DNA from: Vibrio sp. UBA2441
GTDB taxonomy: Bacteria; Pseudomonadota; Gammaproteobacteria; Enterobacterales; Vibrionaceae
Length of the DNA: 64,000 nt
NCBI GenBank assembly: GCA_002342685.1
Contig: DDQN01000055.1
Span: 62,001-126,000, forward strand
Reading direction: 5' to 3'
Numbering within the stretch: the stretch's first letter is position 1; each line of letters starts with the position of its first letter. A program made the translations under genes and the position numbers. Positions 1 to 9,342 of this stretch are shown one piece after another. The notes beneath the pieces are model-generated. The model did not search any database, was not told where the DNA came from, and worked only from the letters and a program-made list of their open reading frames with translations.

Positions 1-1
1 G

Positions 2-271
2 GTTACTGAGCTGCTTAATGATGCCGATTTTGACAAAAGGCATTGTGTGGTAATGATGTGTGGCCCGGAAATTATGATGAAGGCTGCAATTAGAGAACTT
101 CACCAGCTCGGTGTTGCAGATGATGTATTTTATCTGAGCCTAGAACGAAACTTCCAGTGCGGTCAGGGACTATGTGGACACTGTCAGATAGGACCTTACT
201 TTGTCTGTAAGGATGGGCCTGTTTTTCGTTATTCTGATATTAAGCCTTGGTTTGGTAGGGAGGGTTTTTAA
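2..271 (+). CDS. NiFe hydrogenase FAD/NAD(P)-binding gamma subunit, 3' end only
   Basis: The reading frame is open from base 2, so the gene starts outside the window; about 89 residues are visible. The fragment contains the end of an NAD-binding domain (MMCGPEIMM) followed by a cluster with the spacing CGQGLCGHC and a later Cys, typical of the 2Fe-2S site at the C-terminus of dihydroorotate-dehydrogenase-electron-transfer/sulfhydrogenase gamma subunits. This subunit would pass electrons between NAD(P)H and the hydrogenase iron-sulfur chain in the cytoplasm. Its stop codon overlaps the start of the next gene (TAATG at 269-273), so the hydrogenase genes are translationally coupled. Confidence 0.85.
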   Translation, partial: VTELLNDADFDKRHCVVMMCGPEIMMKAAIRELHQLGVADDVFYLSLERNFQCGQGLCGHCQIGPYFVCKDGPVFRYSDIKPWFGREGF

Positions 272-1071
272 TGGCTAAGCTCTCGATTGCGATCCATAAA
301 TTGACCTCATGCTCCGGTTGCCAACTCGCTTTTCTTAATCAGGGGGAAACGCTGCTTACGTTACTAGACTTTATCGAGATCCTTCATTTTGTTGAAGCAG
401 GTATCTATCACCCTGATTGCAAATCGGATATTGCTTTTATTGAAGGTAGCATCAGCACGCAAGAGGATGTTGAACGGGCAATAAGCGTCAGGAGCAATAG
501 CAAGTTAGTGGTGAGTATGGGTGCTTGCGCTACGTCGGGAGGGCTTCAGGCGTTACGGAATTTCTCTGAGATAACTGGCGGTAGTGAGTATATGAAAGCC
601 CATCTCTATACCAGCCCGGAATTCGTCAAAACACTCGATCGTTCTGAGCCTGTAGCACAGGTGATTGATGTTGACTATGAGTTGTGGGGGTGTCCGGTAT
701 CTACAGAACAGTTAGAGCAGTTTATTTCTCAAATCATTGTTGGTTCTGAACCTAAGAAAGAAGTGGAAAAGTTGTGTATGGCGTGTAAACGGCAACAGAC
801 TATTTGCGTTTTAGTTACGAAGCAGTCACCTTGTCTTGGCCCAATCACCCGAACCGGGTGTGGTGCACTTTGTCCTTCTTATGGAAAGGCTTGTTATGGT
901 TGTTATGGCCCATCAGAACAGTCGAATTGCCGAAGCCTTTCTAATCGGCTCCGGGGGCTGGGATTGGTCGATAAAGCTATTGTTAATCGATTTACCCAGC
1001 TTCATAGCAACACTGTGGAATACCAAGACGAGATAGTGTTCTGGTCTTCACAATGTGAAAAGGATAAATAG
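271..1071 (+). CDS. NiFe hydrogenase small (delta) subunit, group 3b-like
   Basis: 266 residues. The N-terminal half resembles the 20-kDa NADH dehydrogenase/hydrogenase small-subunit fold, with a CSGC motif near residue 15, GACATSGG near residue 90 and GCP near residue 146, the usual ligands of the proximal 4Fe-4S cluster. The C-terminal third is rich in cysteines (CMAC, then CLGP, CGALC, CYGCYG), suggesting additional clusters as in sulfhydrogenase delta subunits. No Tat signal peptide is present, so it should be cytoplasmic. It lies between the gamma subunit and the large subunit with no gap, the gene order of the NADP-linked bidirectional group 3b enzymes. The group assignment is inferred from subunit composition. 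Confidence 0.88.
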   Translation: MAKLSIAIHKLTSCSGCQLAFLNQGETLLTLLDFIEILHFVEAGIYHPDCKSDIAFIEGSISTQEDVERAISVRSNSKLVVSMGACATSGGLQALRNFSEITGGSEYMKAHLYTSPEFVKTLDRSEPVAQVIDVDYELWGCPVSTEQLEQFISQIIVGSEPKKEVEKLCMACKRQQTICVLVTKQSPCLGPITRTGCGALCPSYGKACYGCYGPSEQSNCRSLSNRLRGLGLVDKAIVNRFTQLHSNTVEYQDEIVFWSSQCEKDK

Positions 1072-2370
1072 ATGGCCAACCGAAAAATCAAAGTGAAAGT
1101 GCCTTTTATTACTCGTGTTGAGGGAGAAGCCTCGCTGGAGCTGAGTGCCAAGGGTAATCAGGTTGAAAAGTTACAGTTAAAGATTGTTGAACCCCCTCGT
1201 TTCTTTGAGCAGTTACTGGTGAGGAAGAGCTACAGCGATGTTCCTGAGTTAAGCGCAAGAATCTGTGGAATATGCCCGATGGCGTATCAGTTAACCTCGA
1301 TTTTTTCCTTCGAGAAGCTATTTGGGGTACACCTGCCTGAACCGTTAATGCAGCTTCGCAGAGTAATGAATCTGGCGGAGTGGATTCAAAGCCATGCGCT
1401 TCACATTCATTTTCTAGCATTGCCAGACTTTCTGGGGTTTAGCAATGCCCTTGAAATGGGCAAGCTGCATCCCGAACTGTTTCAACGAGGTGTGAGGCTT
1501 CAGGGGTTTGGTAATCAGATAATGGCAACTTTGGGTGGTCGAAGTGTTCATCCTATAGGGCTTAAGGTGGGTGGGTTTGAGTCACTGCCAGATAGGCATA
1601 AACTGACTGAGCTGCAAAAAAAAGCGCTGGAAGCACGTCAATTGGCTGAGGACTTGGTGCTTTTCTGCTCGGGACTGACGCGTGGAGATTATCCCGATAC
1701 ATTTGATTATGTGAGTCTTAAATCTGACAACGGTTATCCCATAAACCAAGGGTGGATAGCCTCTGCCTCTGACCTGAATATCGATGCTGATGCTTATCTA
1801 GATTACTTTCAAGAACATCAGGAACCGCATTCCACCGCGCTTTATTCCACGCTAAATGGCCGAGAATATCTGGTCGGTCCTATTGCGCGGTTTAACAATA
1901 ATTTTAAACAGCTGGATAAGGTCACACAAAAACTGGCTATTCAGGCAGGGCTCTCTGATAACTGCACAAATATGTTCGATAGTATTTTGATTCGGGCTCT
2001 GGAGCTTCACTACGCCTGCAGAGAAATAGGGCAGATATTGGAAAACTATACATTGCCAGAAAAATCGTGTGTGGACTATACGCCCAGAGCAGGAGTAGCA
2101 TGTTATGCCACAGAAGCCCCGCGTGGACTTATTTACCACCGTTATGAGGTCGACAATAAGGGGAGTGTTCAGTCCTGCACTATAATTCCTCCAACGAGTC
2201 AGAATCAGGCAAGGATAGAAAAAGACCTGAGAAAGTCGGTAGAACAGTTTGGTCTGGAGCACAGTGACGAGGAACTTACGCAATTTTGTGAACAGGTGAT
2301 TCGCAACTATGACCCCTGCATCTCTTGCTCCACCCATTTCTTGAAAGTTGATATAAAAAGGTCGGTATAA
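1072..2370 (+). CDS. NiFe hydrogenase large (alpha) subunit, group 3b-like
   Basis: 432 residues. Both NiFe-binding motifs are visible: RICGIC (Cys65, Cys68) and DPCISC near the C-terminus (Cys416, Cys419), with His422 three residues later. In this family a maturation protease cleaves after that His, which here would remove a 10-residue tail. The catalytic centre therefore looks intact. It starts one base after the small-subunit stop. With the gamma and small subunits it would form a soluble enzyme that couples NAD(P)H to H2 production or uptake; some relatives also reduce sulfur. The beta subunit and maturation genes must lie upstream of the window or elsewhere. Confidence 0.92.
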   Translation: MANRKIKVKVPFITRVEGEASLELSAKGNQVEKLQLKIVEPPRFFEQLLVRKSYSDVPELSARICGICPMAYQLTSIFSFEKLFGVHLPEPLMQLRRVMNLAEWIQSHALHIHFLALPDFLGFSNALEMGKLHPELFQRGVRLQGFGNQIMATLGGRSVHPIGLKVGGFESLPDRHKLTELQKKALEARQLAEDLVLFCSGLTRGDYPDTFDYVSLKSDNGYPINQGWIASASDLNIDADAYLDYFQEHQEPHSTALYSTLNGREYLVGPIARFNNNFKQLDKVTQKLAIQAGLSDNCTNMFDSILIRALELHYACREIGQILENYTLPEKSCVDYTPRAGVACYATEAPRGLIYHRYEVDNKGSVQSCTIIPPTSQNQARIEKDLRKSVEQFGLEHSDEELTQFCEQVIRNYDPCISCSTHFLKVDIKRSV

Positions 2371-2390
2371 AAGTACCGACCTTAACTGTG
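2358..2390 (+). terminator. Hairpin terminator overlapping the hydrogenase stop codon
   Basis: A perfect 10-bp stem (aaggtcggta at 2358-2367, taccgacctt at 2374-2383) with a 6-base loop. The left arm is the last codons of the large subunit and the stop codon falls in the loop boundary. Only a weak T-rich tail follows, so this could also act on the convergent ppsA transcript. Confidence 0.5.
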
Positions 2391-2450
2391 TTTGTTACAC
2401 CACATCAAACAGCGAGAAACTTCCAGGAGTGCAGTGACTATTAATCAGTA

Positions 2451-4862
2451 CTATTTTTTTCTGTCTGCTTCTAACTCTATCACCAGATCTGTCATTGAGA
2501 TAACACTATCAGGGTTTAACGATATAGAGCTAATACCCTGTTCAACTAACCAGCGTGTGATTTCAGGGAAGTCTGAAGGTGCTTGTCCACAAATTCCCAC
2601 ATATTTGTTTTCTTTCTGGCAGGCAACAATGGCCATTTTAAGCATTCGCATCACAGCTTCATGGCGTTCATCATACTGAGTTAACAGGCCAGAATCCCGG
2701 TCGACTCCCAGAGTTAACTGCGTAAGATCATTGGAACCAATAGAGAAACCATCACAATGCTCAAGGAACCGTTCTGCCAGGATTACATTGGATGGAATTT
2801 CACACATAGTGTAGAGTTTCAGGCCATTTTCACCACGGCGGATACCTTGCTGCGCCATTAATTCCTGAACGGACAACAAGTCTTCAGGGGTACGAACAAA
2901 AGGCAGCATTACCGCAAGGTTTACTAGGCCTTGCTGCTCACGTACATATTTAACTGCTGCACATTCAAGGGCAAAGCACTCAGAAAAACTGTCATCGAAG
3001 TACCTGGCTGTTCCCCTAAAGCCAATCATTGGGTTTTCTTCATGTGGCTCATAGGCATCGCCTCCTAATAGCGAACGGTATTCGTTGGATTTGAAATCGC
3101 TGAACCGAATAATGACTTGCTTAGGGTAAAACGCCGCACATATGGCACCCATCCCCTCCGCTAATCGATCGATGTAATACTGGGTAGGGGAGCAGTAACC
3201 GGAAATTCGACTGGAGATCTGATCTTTTAGTCTTTCTTTTAACTGGTCAAATTCAATTAACGCTCTTGGATGAATTCCGATCATGTTGTTAATGATGAAC
3301 TCAAGGCGTGCCAGCCCAATACCGTCGTTGGGAAGCTGAGCGAACTCAAATGCCATATGGGGATCGGCAACATTGAGCATCATTTTAGTGTCCGGTCGTC
3401 GGCTAAAGTTTATTTCATGTTCAGTAACATCAAATGGTAATGCGCCGGGGTAAACAAAGCCCACATCCCCTTCAGCGCATGAGACGGTAATGGGGTCATC
3501 CTCTTTCAGAATGTCTGTACCATTTGCGGTACCGACAACCGCAGGAATACCCAGTTCACGGGCGATGATGGCAGCGTGACAGACCCGGCCTCCACGGTTA
3601 GTTACAATGGCCGACGCCTTCTTCATGATAGGTTCCCAGTCAGGATCGGTAATATCGGTTACTAATACTTCTCCCGGCTGAAGTCGGTTCATCTCTGCGC
3701 TGTCGGAAATAATACAGACCTTGCCGGACGCGATTTTCTTACCAACACTTTTACCGGTGACTATTGGTTTTAGTTTATCTTGGTTGTTCAGTTTGTAAGT
3801 GAGCAATAAGTTTTTCGACTGCTGTGAATGCACGGTTTCCGGTCTGGCTTGTAGAATGAAAAGCTGGCCGGTCTGGCCGTCTTTAGCCCATTCAATATCC
3901 ATCGGCATATCTCTGCCAGCACTTTCAGAATAGTGTTGCTCGATAAGCATAGCGGTTTTAGATAGTGCCAGAACATCATCATCATTAATGGAAAAGAGAC
4001 TACGATCCGCGGGTTCAACATCTACATTACCAGTGGTGGTGTGGTTGTTTTCATCCTGCTGATAAATCATCTTTATCGCTTTTTCACCGAGGTGGCGTTT
4101 GACTATTGGACGAAAGTTATTGCGTAATAGCGGTTTAAATACAAAAAATTCATCCGGTGAGACTGTGCCCTGAACAACATTTTCTCCTAGTCCATACGCA
4201 GAACTGATAAGCACCAAATCTCTAAATCCGGATTCGGTATCCAGAGTGAACATCACTCCCGCAGAACCAAGATCGGAACGAACCATTTTCTGAACACCGA
4301 CTGACAAGGCGACTTTTCGGTGGTCAAATCCCTGATCGATGCGGTAACTAATTGCCCGGTCAGTAAACAGAGACGCGATGACTTTCTTACTGTAAAGCAA
4401 TAAATCATCGATACCAGTGACGTTCAGGTAAGTCTCCTGTTGACCGGCAAATGAAGCATTAGGGAGATCTTCTGCTGTAGCACTGCTCCTGACTGCAACA
4501 TCGGTATTTGGGCCATATTGTCGCTCCAGTGTTTGATATGCCGTGCTGATGGCTTGTTTTATTTCTGGGGTAAAATCTCCGTCCAGCAGTAATTGGCGGA
4601 TCGTCGCCGCGGTTGTTTTCAATGCAGTTAGGTCTGTTTTATCAAGTCTATCGAGTAGAGGATAGATTTTTTCATCTAGCTGATTGTGGTGCAGATACGT
4701 CCAAAAGGCATCGGCAGTAAGGGCAAAGCCGTCGGGTAATTTTATGGGACTTTCAATTAGTAAATCAGACAGTTCACCCAAAGAAGCGTTTTTGCCACCC
4801 ACTAAGGACACATCATTTATAGTTAGTTCGCTAAACCATTTTATGTATTGGTTAGTGTCCAT
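2451..4862 (-). CDS. ppsA: Phosphoenolpyruvate synthase
   Basis: 803 residues, close to the usual length. It converts pyruvate and ATP to PEP, AMP and phosphate in the cytoplasm for gluconeogenesis. Domains in order are the ATP-binding N-terminal PPDK/PEP-synthase domain (VGGKNASLGE near residue 21, RSSATAEDLP near residue 125), the swivelling phosphohistidine domain with the phosphorylated His429 in a GGRVCHA motif, and the C-terminal TIM-barrel PEP-binding domain ending in the catalytic CGQAPSD. All key residues are present. It faces the hydrogenase operon and is transcribed on its own. The upstream 190 bases hold its promoter region, with no operator I can name. Confidence 0.95.
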   Translation of the reverse strand: MDTNQYIKWFSELTINDVSLVGGKNASLGELSDLLIESPIKLPDGFALTADAFWTYLHHNQLDEKIYPLLDRLDKTDLTALKTTAATIRQLLLDGDFTPEIKQAISTAYQTLERQYGPNTDVAVRSSATAEDLPNASFAGQQETYLNVTGIDDLLLYSKKVIASLFTDRAISYRIDQGFDHRKVALSVGVQKMVRSDLGSAGVMFTLDTESGFRDLVLISSAYGLGENVVQGTVSPDEFFVFKPLLRNNFRPIVKRHLGEKAIKMIYQQDENNHTTTGNVDVEPADRSLFSINDDDVLALSKTAMLIEQHYSESAGRDMPMDIEWAKDGQTGQLFILQARPETVHSQQSKNLLLTYKLNNQDKLKPIVTGKSVGKKIASGKVCIISDSAEMNRLQPGEVLVTDITDPDWEPIMKKASAIVTNRGGRVCHAAIIARELGIPAVVGTANGTDILKEDDPITVSCAEGDVGFVYPGALPFDVTEHEINFSRRPDTKMMLNVADPHMAFEFAQLPNDGIGLARLEFIINNMIGIHPRALIEFDQLKERLKDQISSRISGYCSPTQYYIDRLAEGMGAICAAFYPKQVIIRFSDFKSNEYRSLLGGDAYEPHEENPMIGFRGTARYFDDSFSECFALECAAVKYVREQQGLVNLAVMLPFVRTPEDLLSVQELMAQQGIRRGENGLKLYTMCEIPSNVILAERFLEHCDGFSIGSNDLTQLTLGVDRDSGLLTQYDERHEAVMRMLKMAIVACQKENKYVGICGQAPSDFPEITRWLVEQGISSISLNPDSVISMTDLVIELEADRKK

Positions 4863-5054
4863 GATTTCCCCCTCTGTTTTGGTTAAGTCATAAACAATTT
4901 AAGTGTAGTTCTGAGTTCTTATTAGGCATGATAATTCATTGCTTTCTTTGTTTTTTATCAATATAAAAATTAGCGACAAAGGTAGTGGGGTTGTGGTGTA
5001 TACCGTTAACCATGCTGCTTGGTAATCTGTCTCCATATTAAAAGGAGACAAGAA

Positions 5055-5387
5055 ATGTCTATAAGATTTCCCATACGACATTCCATACTTTCATTGGCGA
5101 TGATTAGCCTGATTGGTTGCAGCACAATAAATGACAGTAATTACGCTCAATTAGCGGCTCAATCTTCTGAGCATATTGAAAATATTTTGCTAAATGATCT
5201 TATTAAGCCGTTTGACCAACAAGGGCCAGTTGAAACATCTTCACTATTATTGGCTGATGTAGTGGATGTACCTGAACTTAACGAAGTTGGTGGACGAGTA
5301 GTCACTGTAAGTCGAAAAGCTGAAGAACTGGGCAAAAGCACTCGACAAAGAAAAGCTGACAAGTCCAGTCCCGGATTTTCATTATAG
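5055..5387 (+). CDS. N-terminal part of a probable frameshifted histidine kinase (lipoprotein-like start)
   Basis: 110 residues from ATG 5055, preceded by AAGGAG at 5042-5047. A single hydrophobic segment (residues 8-22) ends in LIGC, which mimics a lipobox, then about 60 polar residues follow. Downstream, in the frame shifted by +1, an open stretch from 5311 continues smoothly into the histidine kinase core: skipping one base near 5313 joins VVTVS to EKLKNWAKALDKEK. I therefore read this as the sensor half of a kinase gene broken by a one-base indel, possibly also lacking a second membrane segment. The alternative is an independent small lipoprotein. The last 25 or so residues of the frame are probably spurious. 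Confidence 0.45.
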   Translation: MSIRFPIRHSILSLAMISLIGCSTINDSNYAQLAAQSSEHIENILLNDLIKPFDQQGPVETSSLLLADVVDVPELNEVGGRVVTVSRKAEELGKSTRQRKADKSSPGFSL

Positions 5388-5424
5388 TGAGCTCAATACG
5401 CTGGCAGATATAGTAAAAAATAGT

Positions 5425-6054
5425 TTGAGCTCGGTTCAGGATAGCCTAGAAAGAGAACAACAGTTTTTGGGTTATGCGAGCCACGAGTTACGAACGCCCA
5501 TTGCAGTGACCCGAACTAACAGCGAGTTGTTAAAAAAACTGATCTTCAAAGGTAATAACACAGAAAAGCAACTTGAGGTTTTAGAGCGAATTCAACGCGC
5601 AAGTATAACCATGAGTGACCTGACGGAGACCTTTTTATGGCTGAATCGTCAGGAAGGAAAAAACCTACCCGATAGTGAAGTTCAGTTAGGGGGCCTTACT
5701 CAACAGTTAACTCAAGATTTGGCGTTTTTAATTCAAGGCAAATCTATTGAACTGGATATCGAAACAGACAATGCTTCGATTCGATTACCGGAAACCTTGT
5801 GTCGAATCATTATTACTAATTTGATTCGCAACGCGTTTCAGCACACCGCTGATGGCAAGGTAATAATTAAACAATCCGGTGTGTGTCTGTTGATTGTGAA
5901 TCAGAACCTGACTGAGGTATCAAGCGGTGATGAGCTTAGCTTTGGTCTTGGTTTGCAGTTAACCGAAAAACTGATTGAACAATACAACTGGAAATATGAA
6001 AGTACTGAGCTTGATACAGGAAAAGAAGTCATTGTTTATTTTCAATCAGAGTAG
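5425..6054 (+). CDS. Sensor histidine kinase catalytic region (5' end missing or out of frame)
   Basis: The first possible start is a TTG at 5425, but the frame is open back to 5311 and reads as kinase sequence there. The dimerisation/phosphoacceptor box is intact (GYASHELRTP with its His), followed by an HATPase domain with an N-box (NLIRNAFQHT) and a short G-box (FGLGL). It would autophosphorylate on His and signal to a response regulator, but no response regulator is present nearby, so it is either an orphan or a decaying gene. No membrane anchor exists unless it is joined with the upstream frame at 5055. The ATP lid is short compared with canonical kinases. Confidence 0.6.
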   Translation: MSSVQDSLEREQQFLGYASHELRTPIAVTRTNSELLKKLIFKGNNTEKQLEVLERIQRASITMSDLTETFLWLNRQEGKNLPDSEVQLGGLTQQLTQDLAFLIQGKSIELDIETDNASIRLPETLCRIIITNLIRNAFQHTADGKVIIKQSGVCLLIVNQNLTEVSSGDELSFGLGLQLTEKLIEQYNWKYESTELDTGKEVIVYFQSE

Positions 6055-6152
6055 AACGGAGCTCTGAACGCTTAAAAAGAGACCGAAAACATAACTAATT
6101 TATCATTTGCGCTGGAATCTTCGTAACCCGGACGTATTATCATGCGTCGATA

Positions 6153-7235
6153 TTATCGTGCTGATTTTGCGTCTAAAAGTGCTTTATCTGCTCGAATGAG
6201 TACCTCCTCGATAGAGCTATCATTAGGTGTATATTCAGCGAGCCCATAACTTACACTAAATGTAATGGTGTCTCCCTGATTGATTATTTCAAGTTGTCTA
6301 ATTGCCTTGTCTAACCTTTGTATAACAATATTTGCTTTTTCAAGGTTATTATCGTGCAACAAGGCGATGAACTCATCGGCTCCGAGACGACAAAAAACAT
6401 CACTACCTCTTAACTCAGAAATGCAGATATTGGATAGGCTTATCAGCGCAAGGTCACCCATAGCCTGACCATGCTGGTTGTTTAGCTGCTTAAAGTTATT
6501 AATATCTATCATTAAAACAGCGAACATGCCGTGATAACGTTTTGCGCGTGTGAATTCAGTTCGAGCCATTGGAATGAAACCTTTGCGATTTTTTGCATTG
6601 GTTAGCGTATCAAGTGTTGCGAGTTTTCGATTATCTTCTTCTAGTTGTTTTTGTTTGGTTACGTCCCAAATGATGCCGGACATGGTGACACTGCCAGTCA
6701 CAGAATCATGTTGCTTAACGGCTGTACAGTGAACGGTAGTAACAGTGTTGTCTGCTTTATTAATTCGAAACTCGCTGTCAAAAGTTTTATCACCCTGTAA
6801 AGCGAGATTGAGTTCGGTCTCAACCCGGGAAAAGTCGTCGGGATGAATGATTTTAATCCATTGACGTTGAAAGCTTCGCTTGCTGGTTTTGTCCATATCA
6901 AGTAATTGATAGGTTCTTTCATCACAGGAAAATCGGTTTCGTTTTATATCCCAGTCCCATAGACCAAGCTCTCCGGCTTTGGCGGCTAAATCCAGCCGCA
7001 TATGATGGTTGTCTAGTTGCTTTTTTAAGTCAGTATTTGATTTTGATAGACGCTTTAGCCTGAGATAGAGTGCGTAAATTACTCCCCACAATGAAAGAAA
7101 GAAGAATATAAACAACCAATTGTTGCTTAGTGACGGCATTGGTAATCCATTGCTGGTATCCGCATAGGAAGATGATGCATTAAAAGTCAGACAAAGTGGT
7201 ATAAGCATATACGTGACTAAATGTGAGATCCGCAT
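6153..7235 (-). CDS. Membrane PAS-GGDEF protein, probable diguanylate cyclase
   Basis: 360 residues. A signal-like N-terminus (cleavage near residue 25), a transmembrane helix about residues 39-60, a PAS domain about 85-197 (WDWDIKRN, later DVTKQKQLEED), and a C-terminal GGDEF domain about 205-358. The active-site motif reads RLGADEF, so the second glycine of GGDEF is alanine. The inhibitory-site motif RxxD is kept (RGSD, five residues before GADEF), and the metal-binding DINNFKQLN region looks normal. It may make cyclic-di-GMP at reduced rate or act as a c-di-GMP sensor. It sits alone, convergent with the kinase remnant. Confidence 0.85.
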   Translation of the reverse strand: MRISHLVTYMLIPLCLTFNASSSYADTSNGLPMPSLSNNWLFIFFFLSLWGVIYALYLRLKRLSKSNTDLKKQLDNHHMRLDLAAKAGELGLWDWDIKRNRFSCDERTYQLLDMDKTSKRSFQRQWIKIIHPDDFSRVETELNLALQGDKTFDSEFRINKADNTVTTVHCTAVKQHDSVTGSVTMSGIIWDVTKQKQLEEDNRKLATLDTLTNAKNRKGFIPMARTEFTRAKRYHGMFAVLMIDINNFKQLNNQHGQAMGDLALISLSNICISELRGSDVFCRLGADEFIALLHDNNLEKANIVIQRLDKAIRQLEIINQGDTITFSVSYGLAEYTPNDSSIEEVLIRADKALLDAKSAR

Positions 7236-7447
7236 AGAAAAATGTCTTTTGTAATGGATTCATAACAAGTATTAATCCAAGAATTTGACATAGCAAACTA
7301 GTAAGTTGGTTTTATTCAATATAAGCTTCATCTAATAATCAAATTGTCAGTAATCGTTTATTCTGTTATTTAACGTAGCTTTAATCGTAACAATGCAGAA
7401 ATACTGATGATTTATTGCCATTGTACAGAGAAGTAGACGGGCACAGT

Positions 7448-9151
7448 ATGACAAAAATCACCCCATCAGAAGCGTTAGTTCAAAGACTGCTTGGCGTATT
7501 TGACGCCTCAAATGAAGGATTGTGGTATATGGGCTCTGATGGCGCTATCACTTGTTATAATCCTGCTTTCTATGAGCAATTTGATCTCGACATGCAAAAC
7601 GTTACGCTTGATGACTGGTTAGGGTTAGTACATCCACTGGATAGAAAAAAGATGGATGCCGCTATACAAGACCATTTTGATTTTGAAGAACGAGTAACAA
7701 CTCAATATCGGGTCAAAACGGTTAGTGGGCGTTATATCTGGATTCAAGGTACGGGTGTCGTAAAAAAAGAACGTGATCAGGAGTACATGGTAGGAAGCCA
7801 TAAGGATATATCTGACCAAAAATTAATGGAAGAGTATCTTTATCAGGCGGCTTATTTTGATAATTTTACTGGATTATTTAATCGAAAAAAATTGATTGTA
7901 GATATCGATGATATTAGGAATCAGACAATAAAAACCATTTTTTATCTAAGCATTGAAAACGTTAAATCTTATATAAATCAATATGGTGATAGTATTCTCG
8001 ATGATGTTAATAATCATGTTATTGGTAGTTTTAATGCTTTCTCAAGCTACGATTGTCACTTCTATCGAGTAGGTACTGATGAATTCGCGGTTTTATTAAA
8101 CGAAGACCTCACCGACAATGAGGTGAAGCTTCTTTGTTCAAACTGTATTGCTAAATATAACCAACTGTCAAAAGAAGACGGCTTACTGTATAGCGATGAA
8201 CTGAGTATAGGTGCTTACCGATTTGTCCCTAAAGAAATGCCAGCTCAAAATATAATTCGCTGGGCGTCGAGAACCTGTGAATACGCAAAAGCGAAATTGG
8301 ATGAACGCTGGGTGATTTGTGATGAAGAAGTGAAATCGCAAGTGGAGCGATTTTTCTTTATTGAACGCGAATTAAAACAGGTTATTGCTAATAAGGCTTT
8401 GTCTGTCAAATACCAACCTATAGTGTCCGTTGCGGACGAGTCTATTGTGAGCTTTGAGGCCCTAGTCCGGTGGAACAGTGAAGAGTTTGGCGAGATATAT
8501 CCGAACGAATTTATCCCTATTGCAGAGAAGAAGGGGCTGATATTTGACCTTGGTTGTGTCGTGCTCGAGAAAGCGTGCGATTTTATCCGTCAGTACAATT
8601 CTGTCAGAGAAAAGAACATTCGTGTAAACGTAAACGTTTCAGTGCTACAACTATTAAAAAGTAATTATATTGATTCGGTAAAAAATATTGTTGAAAGAAG
8701 TGGTATTCCGGAAAACTGGGTTGTTCTGGAAATAACAGAAACAGTTATATTGGATGGTGCAGGACGGGCTAAAACTCAGATAGGAGAGTTGAGAAAGTTG
8801 GGGTATCACATCGCCCTGGATGATTTTGGGGCGGGCTATAGTTCGTTGAACAGTTTCTTTACTCTCGCGTTGGATCAGATAAAAATAGATAGAGTACTTA
8901 CTTGTAGTGCAATGGAATCTAATGAACCACTCAATTACTTAAAGTTTATTCTACGAATGTGCCATGAAAATGGGGTTAATGTTGTCGTGGAAGGGATTGA
9001 AACTAAGGAGATGATGCTTAAGTTAGTAGAAGCTGGGCTCTCTATTCTTCAAGGTTATTGGTTTTCTATGCCACTGGAGGAACAAGATGCTTTGGCTTTT
9101 GACGTAGATTGGGAAAGCGTCAGATCTTCAATAATGATGTTGAGTGAGTAG
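7448..9151 (+). CDS. PAS-GGDEF(degenerate)-EAL cyclic-di-GMP phosphodiesterase
   Basis: 567 residues from ATG 7448; an upstream TTG at 7415 is possible but has no better ribosome site. Domains: PAS (about residues 15-125), a degenerate GGDEF domain with GTDEF at its active-site position and no inhibitory-site motif, and a C-terminal EAL domain. The EAL domain keeps the catalytic signatures EALVRW, an Asn-rich strand (NVNVSV), EITETV, DDFGAGYSSL, a Lys in IKIDR, and EGIE. I infer c-di-GMP hydrolysis to pGpG, with the GGDEF domain a possible GTP-binding regulator. No transmembrane helices are visible, so it is cytoplasmic. It is divergent from the neighbouring GGDEF gene. Confidence 0.88.
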   Translation: MTKITPSEALVQRLLGVFDASNEGLWYMGSDGAITCYNPAFYEQFDLDMQNVTLDDWLGLVHPLDRKKMDAAIQDHFDFEERVTTQYRVKTVSGRYIWIQGTGVVKKERDQEYMVGSHKDISDQKLMEEYLYQAAYFDNFTGLFNRKKLIVDIDDIRNQTIKTIFYLSIENVKSYINQYGDSILDDVNNHVIGSFNAFSSYDCHFYRVGTDEFAVLLNEDLTDNEVKLLCSNCIAKYNQLSKEDGLLYSDELSIGAYRFVPKEMPAQNIIRWASRTCEYAKAKLDERWVICDEEVKSQVERFFFIERELKQVIANKALSVKYQPIVSVADESIVSFEALVRWNSEEFGEIYPNEFIPIAEKKGLIFDLGCVVLEKACDFIRQYNSVREKNIRVNVNVSVLQLLKSNYIDSVKNIVERSGIPENWVVLEITETVILDGAGRAKTQIGELRKLGYHIALDDFGAGYSSLNSFFTLALDQIKIDRVLTCSAMESNEPLNYLKFILRMCHENGVNVVVEGIETKEMMLKLVEAGLSILQGYWFSMPLEEQDALAFDVDWESVRSSIMMLSE

Positions 9152-9342
9152 TGGTTGAAGACACGTCTGAACGCTCCCCCTAATTTCTAGACTCAGATCC
9201 CACCTACTAAGCGCTTCCGTTTCTTTACAGGTAATTTTCTTGTTTTTGCGCAACTTTTCTAAATAATAGAAGGAAGTCTTTCTTTTCTAAGGTCATACGG
9301 CTTGTATTTTCACTAGGAAAGTCGATAGAATGCCTTACCATT

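Noticed and set aside
1852..2337. 161-codon open frame on the minus strand inside the hydrogenase large subunit
   Set aside because: It lies opposite an intact, strongly recognisable gene, has no family features and no ribosome site.
2392..2679. 95-codon + strand frame opposite the ppsA 3' end
   Set aside because: Most of it is antisense to the conserved C-terminal domain of PEP synthase, and the translation has no recognisable features.
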